Assembly: GCA_036404435.1 (NCBI GenBank)
Contig: DASWZN010000041.1
Coordinates: 108,514 to 172,513, forward strand
Length of the DNA: 64,000 nucleotides
Reading direction: 5' to 3'
From: DASWZN01 sp036404435
GTDB taxonomy: Bacteria; Acidobacteriota; Terriglobia; Bryobacterales; Bryobacteraceae
The translations under genes and the position numbers were made by a program. This document shows positions 47,534 to 55,616 of this stretch, in pieces. The stretch's first letter is position 1, and every line of letters starts with the position of its first letter. The notes under the pieces are model-generated. The model saw nothing but the letters and a program-made list of their open reading frames with translations, made no database searches and had not been told where the DNA came from.

Positions 47534-48293
47534 AAATGATCCAGGGCCTGCCTTCGGGGCCGCGATGAAGCTCGGAGGCGACGCCGAAGACCTCGAGGAT
47601 TCTTTCCGGGGCGAGGACCTCGGCGGGGGCGGCGTCGGCGGCCACGCGGCCGGCGTTGAGGACGACGATGCGGTCGGCGAAGGCGGCGGCGAGGTTCAGA
47701 TCGTGCGTTACGGCGACCACAAGCATTCCCTGGCGGCTCAGGTCGCGCAAGAGGCGATAGATGGCGACTTGGTGCCGCAGGTCGAGGAAAGTGGTGGGCT
47801 CATCGAGCAGCAGCGTTTCGGGCTGTTGCGCCACGGCCGAGGCCAGAATGACGCGCTGGCGCTCGCCGCCCGAAAGCGACCGGAAATCGCGGTGGCGGAA
47901 TGCTAGCGTGTCGGTGATATCGAGCGCGCGCTCGACGGCTTCGAGATCGGCCGGCGATTCGAACAGGCCGTCGCAGTGCGGCGTGCGGCCCATCAACACC
48001 ACCTGCTCCGCCGTGAACGGGAATTCGACGCGCAGGCTCTGCGGGATGAACGCCACCTTCCGCGCGAAGGCGCGGCGCGGCCAGCGTTCCGGTTCGATAC
48101 CACGGTATTCGCAGCGGCCGGTGTGGCCGGGGCGCAGGCCGGCCATGATGCCGAGCAGCGTCGATTTGCCGGCGCCATTGGGACCGATGATGGCCACCAG
48201 TTGGGCGGCGCCGAAGCCTAGCGTGACGCCATCGAGCACGGGCGTGCCGTTGTAGCGCATCCCGGCCTCGGCCAGCGTGTAGAGCGCGCTCAA
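47523..48293 (-). CDS. btuD: Vitamin B12 ABC transporter ATPase BtuD
   Basis: 256 aa starting at TTG 48293, which overlaps the btuF stop as TTGA (no ATG upstream of the conserved region; the internal ATG would begin only at MRYNGTP). Walker A (IIGPNGAGKSTLLG), signature SLSGGERQRVILASA, Walker B (ETLLLDEPTTFLDL) and H-loop (VVAVTHDLNLAA) are all present. It provides the ATPase of the BtuCDF importer. Confidence 0.92.
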   Translation of the reverse strand: MSALYTLAEAGMRYNGTPVLDGVTLGFGAAQLVAIIGPNGAGKSTLLGIMAGLRPGHTGRCEYRGIEPERWPRRAFARKVAFIPQSLRVEFPFTAEQVVLMGRTPHCDGLFESPADLEAVERALDITDTLAFRHRDFRSLSGGERQRVILASAVAQQPETLLLDEPTTFLDLRHQVAIYRLLRDLSRQGMLVVAVTHDLNLAAAFADRIVVLNAGRVAADAAPAEVLAPERILEVFGVASELHRGPEGRPWIIYGQ

Positions 48294-49192
48294 AGGCCGG
48301 CCTCCGGGTGGAACATGCGGGCGAGCGCGCGCGCGGCTTCGACCACGCGCGGTCCGGGCACGACGAAAATGTCCGAGGCTACGGCGTAGACGCGATGCTG
48401 GCGGACGGCGGCCAGGGCGGGGTAGCGGTTCCACAGCTCCACGACCGCGCGTTTCTGGGCGTCGGTGACGCCGACAGTCTCGGACATCTCGCCCATGTCC
48501 ACGATTACTTCGGGATTGCGCGCCAGCAGCTCCTCGAGCGGGATCTTGCCGTAGGCGGCGATGGAATCGCGGAAGACGTTCTCGCCCCCGGCGATTTCGA
48601 TCAGCTCGTTGAGGTGGGACGCGCGCCCGGCGGCGATCAGGTCCTCGATGCGTCCCGGGGTGCGGCCCACCAGGAACAACACGCGCCGGCGCGGAAGAGG
48701 GCCGACCTTGGCGCGGATGCCGTCGAACCCGGCGCGCATTTGGGCGCACAGCGCGTCCGCGCGCGCGGGCACGCCCGCCGCCTGGCCGATGCGGCGGATG
48801 GAATCGTAGATGCCGGCCAGCGTGGCGTCGTCGATCTCCAGAACGTTCAGATTCAGCGAGCGGAGGCGCTCGGCGTGGCGCACGCCGGTGGTTTCCGAGA
48901 CCACGAGGTCGGGGCGCAAGCCGACGATGGTCTCGAGGTTCGGATGGAGGTAGTCGCCGATCTTCGGCTTCTTCGCGGCCTCGGGCGGATAGTGGCAGAA
49001 GGTTGTGACGCCGACGACGCGATCGCCCAGGCCCAGCGCGTAGAGGATCTCGGTGACCGAGGGGGCGGTGGAGACGATGCGGGCAGGCGGAAGCGCCTGC
49101 CCCACTACGGCGGACGGGCTGCCGGCTGAAGCCGGCAGCAGCACGCTGAAGCGTGCGCCACACAACCCGAAGAGCAGGAGGAGCTTCACCAT
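48290..49192 (-). CDS. btuF: Cobalamin periplasmic binding protein BtuF
   Basis: 300 aa. The binding-protein core starts ARIVSTAPSVTEILYALGLG and includes VGVTTFCHYPPEAAKKPKIG, LETIVGLRPDLVVSETTG and GRTPGRIEDLIAAGRASHLN, typical of BtuF/FecB proteins. The first 11 residues (MVKLLLLFGLC) are signal-like; residues 12-38 are encoded by three small DNA palindromes of the intergenic repeat family (49081-49158). This makes an unusual signal-peptide/linker region (LLPASAGSPSAVVGQALPPA). The ATG lies within the last codons of btuB. It delivers cobalamin to BtuCD. Confidence 0.9.
   Translation of the reverse strand: MVKLLLLFGLCGARFSVLLPASAGSPSAVVGQALPPARIVSTAPSVTEILYALGLGDRVVGVTTFCHYPPEAAKKPKIGDYLHPNLETIVGLRPDLVVSETTGVRHAERLRSLNLNVLEIDDATLAGIYDSIRRIGQAAGVPARADALCAQMRAGFDGIRAKVGPLPRRRVLFLVGRTPGRIEDLIAAGRASHLNELIEIAGGENVFRDSIAAYGKIPLEELLARNPEVIVDMGEMSETVGVTDAQKRAVVELWNRYPALAAVRQHRVYAVASDIFVVPGPRVVEAARALARMFHPEAGL
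49081..49158. repeat. Three small palindromes inside the 5' end of btuF
   Basis: Given strand: GGGCAGGCGgaagCGCCTGCCC, GCTGCCGGCtgaaGCCGGCAGC and CACGCtgaaGCGTG. Each is a perfect short inverted repeat with a 4-nt loop (GAAG or TGAA). 49081-49105 equals the inverse of 6280-6304 exactly. The array keeps the btuF reading frame and supplies codons 12 to 38. Confidence 0.9.
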
Positions 49193-51369
49193 TCCAGGCG
49201 CAGGCCTCCGTAGACGCTTCGGGAGAGCGCGGGGTAGCCTAGCACCTCCATATAGTCCTGGTTGAGGAGATTGGCGCCGCGCACGAACGGCGTGAGGTGC
49301 TTGTTCAGCCGGAAGGAGCCGGTGGCGTAGACGTTCTGGTAGCCGCGGTTGCGCGTGACGCCGAAGATATAGGGGTCGGGGTCCTGGCGCTCGCCGACCA
49401 GGATCGCGCCAGCCTGGAGCGTCCAGCGGCGCGGCGCGAGCGTCATAGAAAGCGTGCCCGCGTTGCCCGGCTGGCGCGCGATCTCCTGGCCGACGCCCAA
49501 GAAGATCGAGTCCGGCGTGTTCGAACTCGTGATGCGGGTCCACATTCTGGTGTAGCCGCCGGAGGCCGTAAGCCAGGGAGCGATCTTCATACGCGAGGAA
49601 AACTCGAGGCCGCGGGCGTGACTGGCCTCGATGTTCTGCCAGGTCGGGTAGACGTAGACGATCAGGTCCTGGAACGAGTTGTCGAAGGCCGAAACCTCGG
49701 TCTCGAGCCGGCGCGCGAACCATTCCCGGATGAGGCCGGCGTCGTAGCTGACGGTCTTCTCCGGACGCAGCGCCGGATTGCCGAGGGCGTAGGACTCCTG
49801 GGAGTAGTTTTCCAGCAGGCTAGGCTCGACGAAGCCGATGCCCGCGCTGGCGCGCAGCCAGGTGGAACCCGCGAGCCGGTAGCTGGCCGCGCCTCGCGGC
49901 GCGATCTTGGTGTGGAAGGCGCTGTTCTGTTCGTAGCGGATGCCGGCCGAAAGGAACAGGCGTTGCGAGACCGTGTACTGCTCTTCGAGGAAGACGCTGT
50001 GGTTGTCCCGGCCGACGTTGCTGCCGCCGATGTCGGCGTCCTGGCGCTCGTACTGATAGCCGAAGACGGTGGCGCCACCGGTGTAGGTGAGCGTGCCCTG
50101 GTAGGCGAAATCCGTGCGCGAGCTGAGGCTGAGATAGGGCGGGGAGGCGTAGATGGCGGTGTCGAACGGGGACGCGGTTACCAGCGTGAGGCCCGGTGGG
50201 ACGGGCGCGGCGGGGTTCGCGAGGCCCTCGAAGTAGACGCGATTGCCCACGTCTTGGACGTAGGCCGCGACGTTGTACGGTCCTTGGTTCACGGGCTCGT
50301 AAAACACGTCGTTCGAGCGGTGGTAGCCGAACGAAAAATGCTGGACGAAGTGGGCGCCGCGCACATCGTCCACGGCCGCGGAGACCAGGGAATCGCGGGT
50401 GTCCTCGCTGCCGTAGTAGTCGAAGATGCCATAGCCGACCTGGTTGGGCGTGCCGGTCGCGGCGTCGAAGGTGCGGAAGATGCCGCGCACCTGCGTATTG
50501 GGCGTGATGCGAAAGCCCACGTCGGCGGTGCCGCTGGTATCGCGGAAGAAGTCGTTGGGATACTCGCCCTCGGAGTGGAACTGGGCGGCGGTGAGGGCGT
50601 AATCGAGGCGGGCGCCGGAGCCACCGCTGAGGTCGGCGGTCCAGCGGTCGGTCCCAAAGCTGCCGCGCTCGTAGGAGACGTCGCCGTGCGGCACACGGCC
50701 CTCGGCATCGCCGCGTTTGGTAAATAGCTGAATGACGCCGGAGGAGGCGTCGGCGCCGAACACCGCGCTTTCGGGCCCGCGCACGACCTCGATGCGCTCG
50801 ATGCCGGTGGTGGTGTCGCCGGCCAGGTTGATGGCGCCGCCGGGATCGTTCATGGGCACTCCATCGACGAGCACGAGCATGGCGGTGTACTGACCCCCGC
50901 GGCCGTAGATGTCGGTAAGACTTCCAGGGCGGCCGGACTGTACGACTTGAATTCCTGGAACCTCGCGCAGTGTGTCGGCGAGGGAGGGATAGTCCTGTGC
51001 CTGGAGATCGGCGGCGGTGATGACGCTCGATGCGGCGCCGGCCTCGGCGATATCGGTTTCGTGCCGCGTGGCGGTGACCACGACGCGCTCGCTACGCGAA
51101 GCGATGGCGAGCTGGATATGCGCCGGAGTGGCGGGCACAAGTTCGACCTGCTTTGTTTCAAAGCCGGAGGCGGAGACGGTGGCGCGGCAGGGGCCCCCGA
51201 TTTCGATCGAGAAATGGCCACTGGCTTCGGTTTCGGCGGAAAGGCCCGCGCAGGCGACGCGCGCGTGCTGGATGGGGCGGCCGGAAGGATCGACCACGAC
51301 GCCCTCGGAGGCGCACGCCAGGGCGGCGGCAGCGAGGGAAAGAAAGACGAGCGAATGGACGTTCTGCAT
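49186..51369 (-). CDS. btuB: TonB-dependent vitamin B12 receptor BtuB
   Basis: 727 aa: signal peptide (SLVFLSLAAAALACASEGVV), an N-terminal carboxypeptidase-regulatory-like beta domain (residues about 20-90: VVVDPSGRPIQHARVACAGL) typical of Bacteroidota/Acidobacteria receptors, then the plug (ERVVVTATRHETDIAEAGAA, LREVPGIQVVQSGRPGSLTD, VLVDGVPMNDPGGAINLA) and a beta-barrel ending YGGLRLEW with the terminal aromatic. It imports cobalamin across the outer membrane. It is preceded by a cobalamin riboswitch and followed by btuFDC. Confidence 0.93.
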   Translation of the reverse strand: MQNVHSLVFLSLAAAALACASEGVVVDPSGRPIQHARVACAGLSAETEASGHFSIEIGGPCRATVSASGFETKQVELVPATPAHIQLAIASRSERVVVTATRHETDIAEAGAASSVITAADLQAQDYPSLADTLREVPGIQVVQSGRPGSLTDIYGRGGQYTAMLVLVDGVPMNDPGGAINLAGDTTTGIERIEVVRGPESAVFGADASSGVIQLFTKRGDAEGRVPHGDVSYERGSFGTDRWTADLSGGSGARLDYALTAAQFHSEGEYPNDFFRDTSGTADVGFRITPNTQVRGIFRTFDAATGTPNQVGYGIFDYYGSEDTRDSLVSAAVDDVRGAHFVQHFSFGYHRSNDVFYEPVNQGPYNVAAYVQDVGNRVYFEGLANPAAPVPPGLTLVTASPFDTAIYASPPYLSLSSRTDFAYQGTLTYTGGATVFGYQYERQDADIGGSNVGRDNHSVFLEEQYTVSQRLFLSAGIRYEQNSAFHTKIAPRGAASYRLAGSTWLRASAGIGFVEPSLLENYSQESYALGNPALRPEKTVSYDAGLIREWFARRLETEVSAFDNSFQDLIVYVYPTWQNIEASHARGLEFSSRMKIAPWLTASGGYTRMWTRITSSNTPDSIFLGVGQEIARQPGNAGTLSMTLAPRRWTLQAGAILVGERQDPDPYIFGVTRNRGYQNVYATGSFRLNKHLTPFVRGANLLNQDYMEVLGYPALSRSVYGGLRLEW

Positions 51370-51402
51370 GAGACGTTCTCCCGCGAGACGTTGTTCTCAT
51401 CA

Positions 51403-51575
51403 GCGAGGAACCGGTCTCCTGACTTCGCGACAACGGCTTTTACCCGTTTCGGGGTTGCGCGGCCTTCCCACTGGATGCAGTGACCGTCGCGGCCGATTGC
51501 TGTCGCTCACAGTTGCGGGGCAGTGGCGGCTTTTCACCGCCTTCCCGAGCATTCCTCGCGTCTTGGTGAGGGCTG
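51403..51575 (-). ncRNA. Cobalamin riboswitch
   Basis: On the reverse strand this leader contains the conserved cobalamin riboswitch core: GGAAGGCGGTGAAAAGCCGC, the B12-box-like GCCACTGCCCCGCAACTGTG, and the closing AAGTCAGGAGACCGG. The outer helix is visible as GCGAGGAA (from 51559) pairing with TTCCTCGC (to 51403). The riboswitch ends 33 nt before the btuB start, so it probably controls translation by masking GGGAG near the ATG rather than by termination. It would shut off the btu operon when B12 is abundant. Confidence 0.93.
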
Positions 51576-51593
51576 ACTTGCAGCCGTCGATGA

Positions 51594-52088
51594 GTATAGC
51601 AAAAGCGCGAGGGAGGGTTGGCGGGCTCGTGGGGTGTAGAGGGCCTCGCGGGAAGTGTTCGGAAATGGGACTAGGACCATGTTGCAATTTTTGATTTTCG
51701 TTTTTTGGGTGCGGGGCGCGGTGTGCCGACGGAGTTGGATGAGTTCTTGGTTTGGGAGCGTCGCCCTTCGGCGTTCGATTGGACTGCGGCCAGCGCGTAG
51801 GTTTGCCCTCCGATGGGGAGCATAGCGCGGCTGGGAGGCGAGGAGAGGAGGAGGGGCGGCGCATGTGCATGAGAATGGGCGAAAGAAACTTCTGGTGAGA
51901 GCGTGATTCGATGGCGGGGTGTGGGCAAAAGCTGGCTAGTGACAACGCGGCGGCGTCCCGGGCCAGTGGCAGACCGAACTCGCGCGGACTCTTTGGCCAG
52001 GTACAGAAGTGGTCGAAAATGCTTCGTGCAGAGCTAGAGCGGCGCCTCGAAGCGGCGCGCAACCGTGAGTTTCCCGGCCGCGGCGATT
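51594..52088. other. Non-coding region with no supported gene
   Basis: About 500 bp between the riboswitch and a TPR gene. Short frames exist, but none has coding-like composition plus a ribosome site. One reverse-strand frame (about 51671-51928) reads QTKNSSNSVGTPRPAPKKRK and could be a fragment of a basic protein; support is too weak to call it. Confidence 0.5.
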
Positions 52089-53708
52089 CTAGCGCTCCCG
52101 CAAGCTGCCGTAGACCCGTTCGCGGAAAGCGCGCTCTTGCTCCAGATCGCCAAGCTTGAAGTAGACGTCCGACAACTTCAACCAGACCGAGCGGGGCCGT
52201 GGATGTTGGGCGAGGCTCGCCTCGTAGTAGGAGCGCGCCCGCTGTATGTCGCCGGTCAGGAATGCGGCGTCTCCGAGATGCTCGCGCCACAGGCTCCGTT
52301 CGGCAGCGGACCCATGAGCGAGCATGCTCTCGGCAAATGCTTCGGCTCTGGCTGAATCGCCCTTCCACAGCAGGGTCAGGAAATACTCCTCGGCCAGGAG
52401 CCCGCGCGACTCCGCGCCTTCCTGAAGCTGACGCTCCACGGCGTCCAGATCGCCGCGCGCCAAACCGATCATCGCGAGCGCTACGGGAAGCCGCGGATCG
52501 TCGCGCCATTGAGGCAGGATTGCGGCGAGACGCCGGTCGACTTCGTCCCAACGAGCCAAATGGGCCAGTGCCAGCACGGCATCCATCTGAGGCAATGGCG
52601 CCGAAGGTGAGAGCTGGGATGCGCGATCGAACCGGGCCAACGCGAACTCGGCGTCGCCGCCTCGGAGCGCCCTGGCGCCTTCGCGCCATGCGATCACGGA
52701 CTGCAGGATCGTGCGGCTGGGGTCTGGCAGGTCATCCGGAACCGTCGCGAGTTTTCCGGAAAGAGCCTGTCCAAGCAGTTCGCCCGCTCCGTCTTGCCGC
52801 AGGGCCGCAGTCTCGGCCGAACCGATTCCCAGCTCGGCCAGGCACATGAGGGGTAAGGGCTCCGGATGCGTCGCGCGCGCCCGTTGAGCGGACAGCCAGT
52901 AGTCGAAAAAGAGCTTGCGGCGGCCGGGAGCCACGAACGGCTGGTGGACGATTGCCTCGTCGACGGCGACCAGCACGTCATCCACGTAGTAGACGACCTT
53001 CGATACGTCCGTGCCGGTGTCTCCGATGAACGAGAACTTGTCGATTTGCGATCCAGGTTGACTGGCGGCATTGGCCTCGCCGCGCACGTCGGCGACTGGC
53101 CTTTCGAGACCCTCCTGGCGGATCGTCAAGTCATAGGTCCCCGCGTCGATGTCATAAGCCGCATCGACGACATACCAGACGAATGCGCGGATGGCGAACA
53201 GCTTCTTCGGCATGCTGTCCGAGATTTCAGTGAGATAACCGCCGGCGGTCTTGAGCCAGAATGCGATTCCATCTTTCCGCAGCTTGAACCATTGAGGTCC
53301 AGCCAATGCGATGTTCAGTTCTTCGCCCGCGTCCGTCGTCATCATTGCGAAGTGCAGGTACAACTTCCCTTTCGATCGAAGTGGGAAGTAGCCCTGGAGT
53401 TCGGGAAAATCTCCGTCACCGGGGACATCGCGAATCTCCACGGACCGATATCCACTGAAGCGATACACGAGGCTCAGCCTTACCGAGCCTTTGCCGGACT
53501 GGAAGACAGAAAACGTGTCGGGCCCCGTGTCAAGGAGATCGTCATCAAAGCTGTAGCGCACCAACGTGGTGGGCGTGGGTTGGGGCGCGGCTTGGGGTTG
53601 CGCCGAGGCGCTGCCGGTGATGAAGATGACGATGAGGGTTACAAACCCGCCTTGTATTGTGCGAGCCAAGTTTGCCACACTTTCACTTTCTGCTCCCGAT
53701 CGTTCCAT
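52089..53708 (-). CDS. Secreted TPR protein with N-terminal beta domain
   Basis: Up to 539 aa. A hydrophobic segment (GGFVTLIVIFITGSASA, about residues 20-36) acts as signal or anchor. A beta-rich domain follows (about 45-270: LVRYSFDDDLLDTGPDTFSV, GYRSVEIRDVPGDGDFPELQ, YLHFAMMTTDAGEELNIALA, VVYYVDDVLVAVDEAI), resembling laminin-G/concanavalin-like carbohydrate-binding folds. TPR pairs close the protein (about 345-539: AEFALARFDRASQLSPSAPL, IQRARSYYEASLAQHPRPRS, VWLKLSDVYFKLGDLEQERA). The 5' end overlaps the HEAT gene by 70 nt; GTG 53678 is an alternative start. Role unknown; the surface-exposed context is an inference. Confidence 0.72.
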   Translation of the reverse strand: MERSGAESESVANLARTIQGGFVTLIVIFITGSASAQPQAAPQPTPTTLVRYSFDDDLLDTGPDTFSVFQSGKGSVRLSLVYRFSGYRSVEIRDVPGDGDFPELQGYFPLRSKGKLYLHFAMMTTDAGEELNIALAGPQWFKLRKDGIAFWLKTAGGYLTEISDSMPKKLFAIRAFVWYVVDAAYDIDAGTYDLTIRQEGLERPVADVRGEANAASQPGSQIDKFSFIGDTGTDVSKVVYYVDDVLVAVDEAIVHQPFVAPGRRKLFFDYWLSAQRARATHPEPLPLMCLAELGIGSAETAALRQDGAGELLGQALSGKLATVPDDLPDPSRTILQSVIAWREGARALRGGDAEFALARFDRASQLSPSAPLPQMDAVLALAHLARWDEVDRRLAAILPQWRDDPRLPVALAMIGLARGDLDAVERQLQEGAESRGLLAEEYFLTLLWKGDSARAEAFAESMLAHGSAAERSLWREHLGDAAFLTGDIQRARSYYEASLAQHPRPRSVWLKLSDVYFKLGDLEQERAFRERVYGSLRER

Positions 53709-54283
53709 GAGGCCCCTGGGTCGAAGCCTTTTGTTTGTCCCGTGTGAATCTGCAGGGCCTGCAGCGCTATGCGGCGAACGTCCTCCTTGTCGTCACGCAG
53801 AGCTTCGATCAGCGCGCCGAACAGGCGGACCTTCTGCTGTTCGGACAGATGGATCTGGTCATAGGCGAGGGCGCAGGCGGCTTTATCGCGAAACAAAGGG
53901 TTGGAGTCGCTACGCATGTTGGCGATCAGTGTGTCCACCACATCCTGATCGTTGCTCACGCGACCGAGCGCCCACTGGACTTGCAGGCGCAGATCGTGGT
54001 TGAGAGTGTGTACATCCTTCATTAACGCTCGTTTGGCTTCCGGCGACTCCCAACCGAGTTCATAAAAGGTTTGGGCAACACGGGCCTTGAAGCCGTCGTC
54101 CCTGGCGGCCTCGTACAGTTGGACCAACTTCGGCAGGACTGGCCGGCCCAGCGCCCGGATCGCCGCAACGTCGTGCCCTGCCACCCACTGCTGCAGCCGC
54201 ACAGCCGAGGGATCTTGTCCAAATACCGATTGCGGCGTGAACGCTAGAAGAAGCAAAAGCCAGGCTGCGTGGAAGCGTGACAT
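53639..54283 (-). CDS. Secreted HEAT-repeat protein
   Basis: 214 aa from ATG 54283 with a signal peptide (SRFHAAWLLLLLAFTPQSVF). The mature protein is built of HEAT-like helix pairs (PVLPKLVQLYEAARDDGFKA, AKRALMKDVHTLNHDLRLQV, VVDTLIANMRSDSNPLFRDK, LFGALIEALRDDKEDVRRIA). HEAT repeats in exported proteins are usually interaction scaffolds. It overlaps the next (TPR) gene by about 70 nt in a different frame, so both may be translated from one message. Confidence 0.75.
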   Translation of the reverse strand: MSRFHAAWLLLLLAFTPQSVFGQDPSAVRLQQWVAGHDVAAIRALGRPVLPKLVQLYEAARDDGFKARVAQTFYELGWESPEAKRALMKDVHTLNHDLRLQVQWALGRVSNDQDVVDTLIANMRSDSNPLFRDKAACALAYDQIHLSEQQKVRLFGALIEALRDDKEDVRRIALQALQIHTGQTKGFDPGASWNDREQKVKVWQTWLAQYKAGL

Positions 54284-54520
54284 CTCGTTTCGCCTTTCAT
54301 CCATAACCCCGAACAGCTAGTTTACTGGCAAACTGCCCCAAGCGGGGTTGAAGGTCAGGAGCGATAAGTCGGCTTGGCGACGGTGATCGGCCGGATCGTG
54401 GCAAGTTGACCCATCACTCCCGAACCGCGGATGTGAGCCGGCCGACGCGAGCCTCAAGTCGGGTTCTGGGAGACAGGTCTCTGAAGGAACCCATCGCTCG
54501 ATTTGAGGGGGCGAGCGCGG

Positions 54521-55339
54521 TTAGCGGGAGGCAGGGGCGACCTCGCGCAGGCCGTTGGCCACGGCGGCGAGGCGAGCTTTGGTTTCCGGGAACCGCGAAC
54601 CGATCGTCGTGGCGACTACTTGGATGAACAGCGTCTCCGTCTCCACGTTTGTGACCACGTATCCCATTCCGATCCCCAGGCCACCCGTGACCGTCATCTC
54701 GTAGCGGAGCGCGGGCCGCCCATTCAACTGGATGATTTCGTCGCCGCTCGCCTGGGAGCCCTCAAGGTTGCTGAGCACGGCCTTCTTCATAATCGCGTTG
54801 AAAGTCGGGAGATCCCTGAACCTCTCCTTCTGGTAAGAGACGACACAGACGGCCGAGCCGTCGAATCGATTCGTCGCGGAGATCTGGCAGAGACCCGCTC
54901 CGATCAACCCCTTGCCCCAGCCGAGTGGCAATTCGAGCTCGATGCGGCCGTCCGGGCTGCGAAGGACGCTGAAGCTATCCGGGACGGCGAGGCGCTGAAG
55001 GAACATGATCGCCGCGCCTGCCACCATGATCGCCACGATGACCCAAGCGATGGCCGGGAACCCGGACGCGCGCCTGTTTGGGATTGCGCCGGCCGGCCAG
55101 GCCGCTTGTTCCGCTTGCACCGGCAGAGGCGGCGGACCGCCGCCGGTTGGTTCGGGCTCAGGAGCCGGTTCCGCCGCTGGCGGCGCGACCACCAGCTTCA
55201 CCTGGCCGCCGCTCAATCGGACCAGCAGGTGTGCCCGGCATTGCCAGCACACGGTGTCCGCGTCTCCGGAACGCACCTGCGCGAACGCGCCGCACGCCGG
55301 GCAGCTCAGAACAAGCGACTCGTCTTCGAGCCGGGCCAT
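54521..55339 (-). CDS. Zinc-ribbon, single-pass membrane protein
   Basis: 272 aa from ATG 55339: an N-terminal zinc ribbon (LSCPACGAFAQVRSGDADTV-CWQC), a Pro-rich linker (residues about 55-80), one transmembrane helix (FPAIAWVIVAIMVAGAAIMF, about 92-112) and an extracytoplasmic alpha-beta domain (RIELELPLGWGKGLIGAGLC, VSYQKERFRDLPTFNAIMKK, RPALRYEMTVTGGLGIGMGY, FIQVVATTIGSRFPETKARL). This last domain resembles the PsbP/LpqN-like fold seen in membrane-anchored proteins. It is probably a structural or ligand-binding envelope protein. No homologue family was identified. Confidence 0.7.
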   Translation of the reverse strand: MARLEDESLVLSCPACGAFAQVRSGDADTVCWQCRAHLLVRLSGGQVKLVVAPPAAEPAPEPEPTGGGPPPLPVQAEQAAWPAGAIPNRRASGFPAIAWVIVAIMVAGAAIMFLQRLAVPDSFSVLRSPDGRIELELPLGWGKGLIGAGLCQISATNRFDGSAVCVVSYQKERFRDLPTFNAIMKKAVLSNLEGSQASGDEIIQLNGRPALRYEMTVTGGLGIGMGYVVTNVETETLFIQVVATTIGSRFPETKARLAAVANGLREVAPASR

Positions 55340-55474
55340 CGGGTGGCAGCATATCACACGCGCGGCTGCACCGGTCGAAACAGCAGCAGATCCAGACTAA
55401 AGGTGACTGGGATCGCTCTTAGCCCAATGCCACATACCTTTCCCGAGACCGGGGACTCTGCATTGAATGTCGGC

Positions 55475-55587
55475 CGGACCCCTGGTCCGCGCGGGGCCCC
55501 CTGGCCGCGCCTTCTCACCGGCGAATCAAGCTCATCGGTGCTTCACCCAGGCCGACGGGGGCGTCGGCCGCGGACCAGGGGGGTCCG
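55475..55587. repeat. Hairpin-bearing intergenic repeat
   Basis: CGGACCCCTGGTCCGCG (55475-55491) and CGCGGACCAGGGGGGTCCG (55569-55587) are near-complementary and enclose smaller palindromes, including CGACGGGGGCGTCG. The area is another member of the hairpin family seen at 6230 and 49081. It lies between the zinc-ribbon gene and the end of the trpB-like gene. Confidence 0.6.
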
Positions 55588-55616
55588 CCCCACAAAAAGT
55601 ATGTGGCGTTGGGGTC

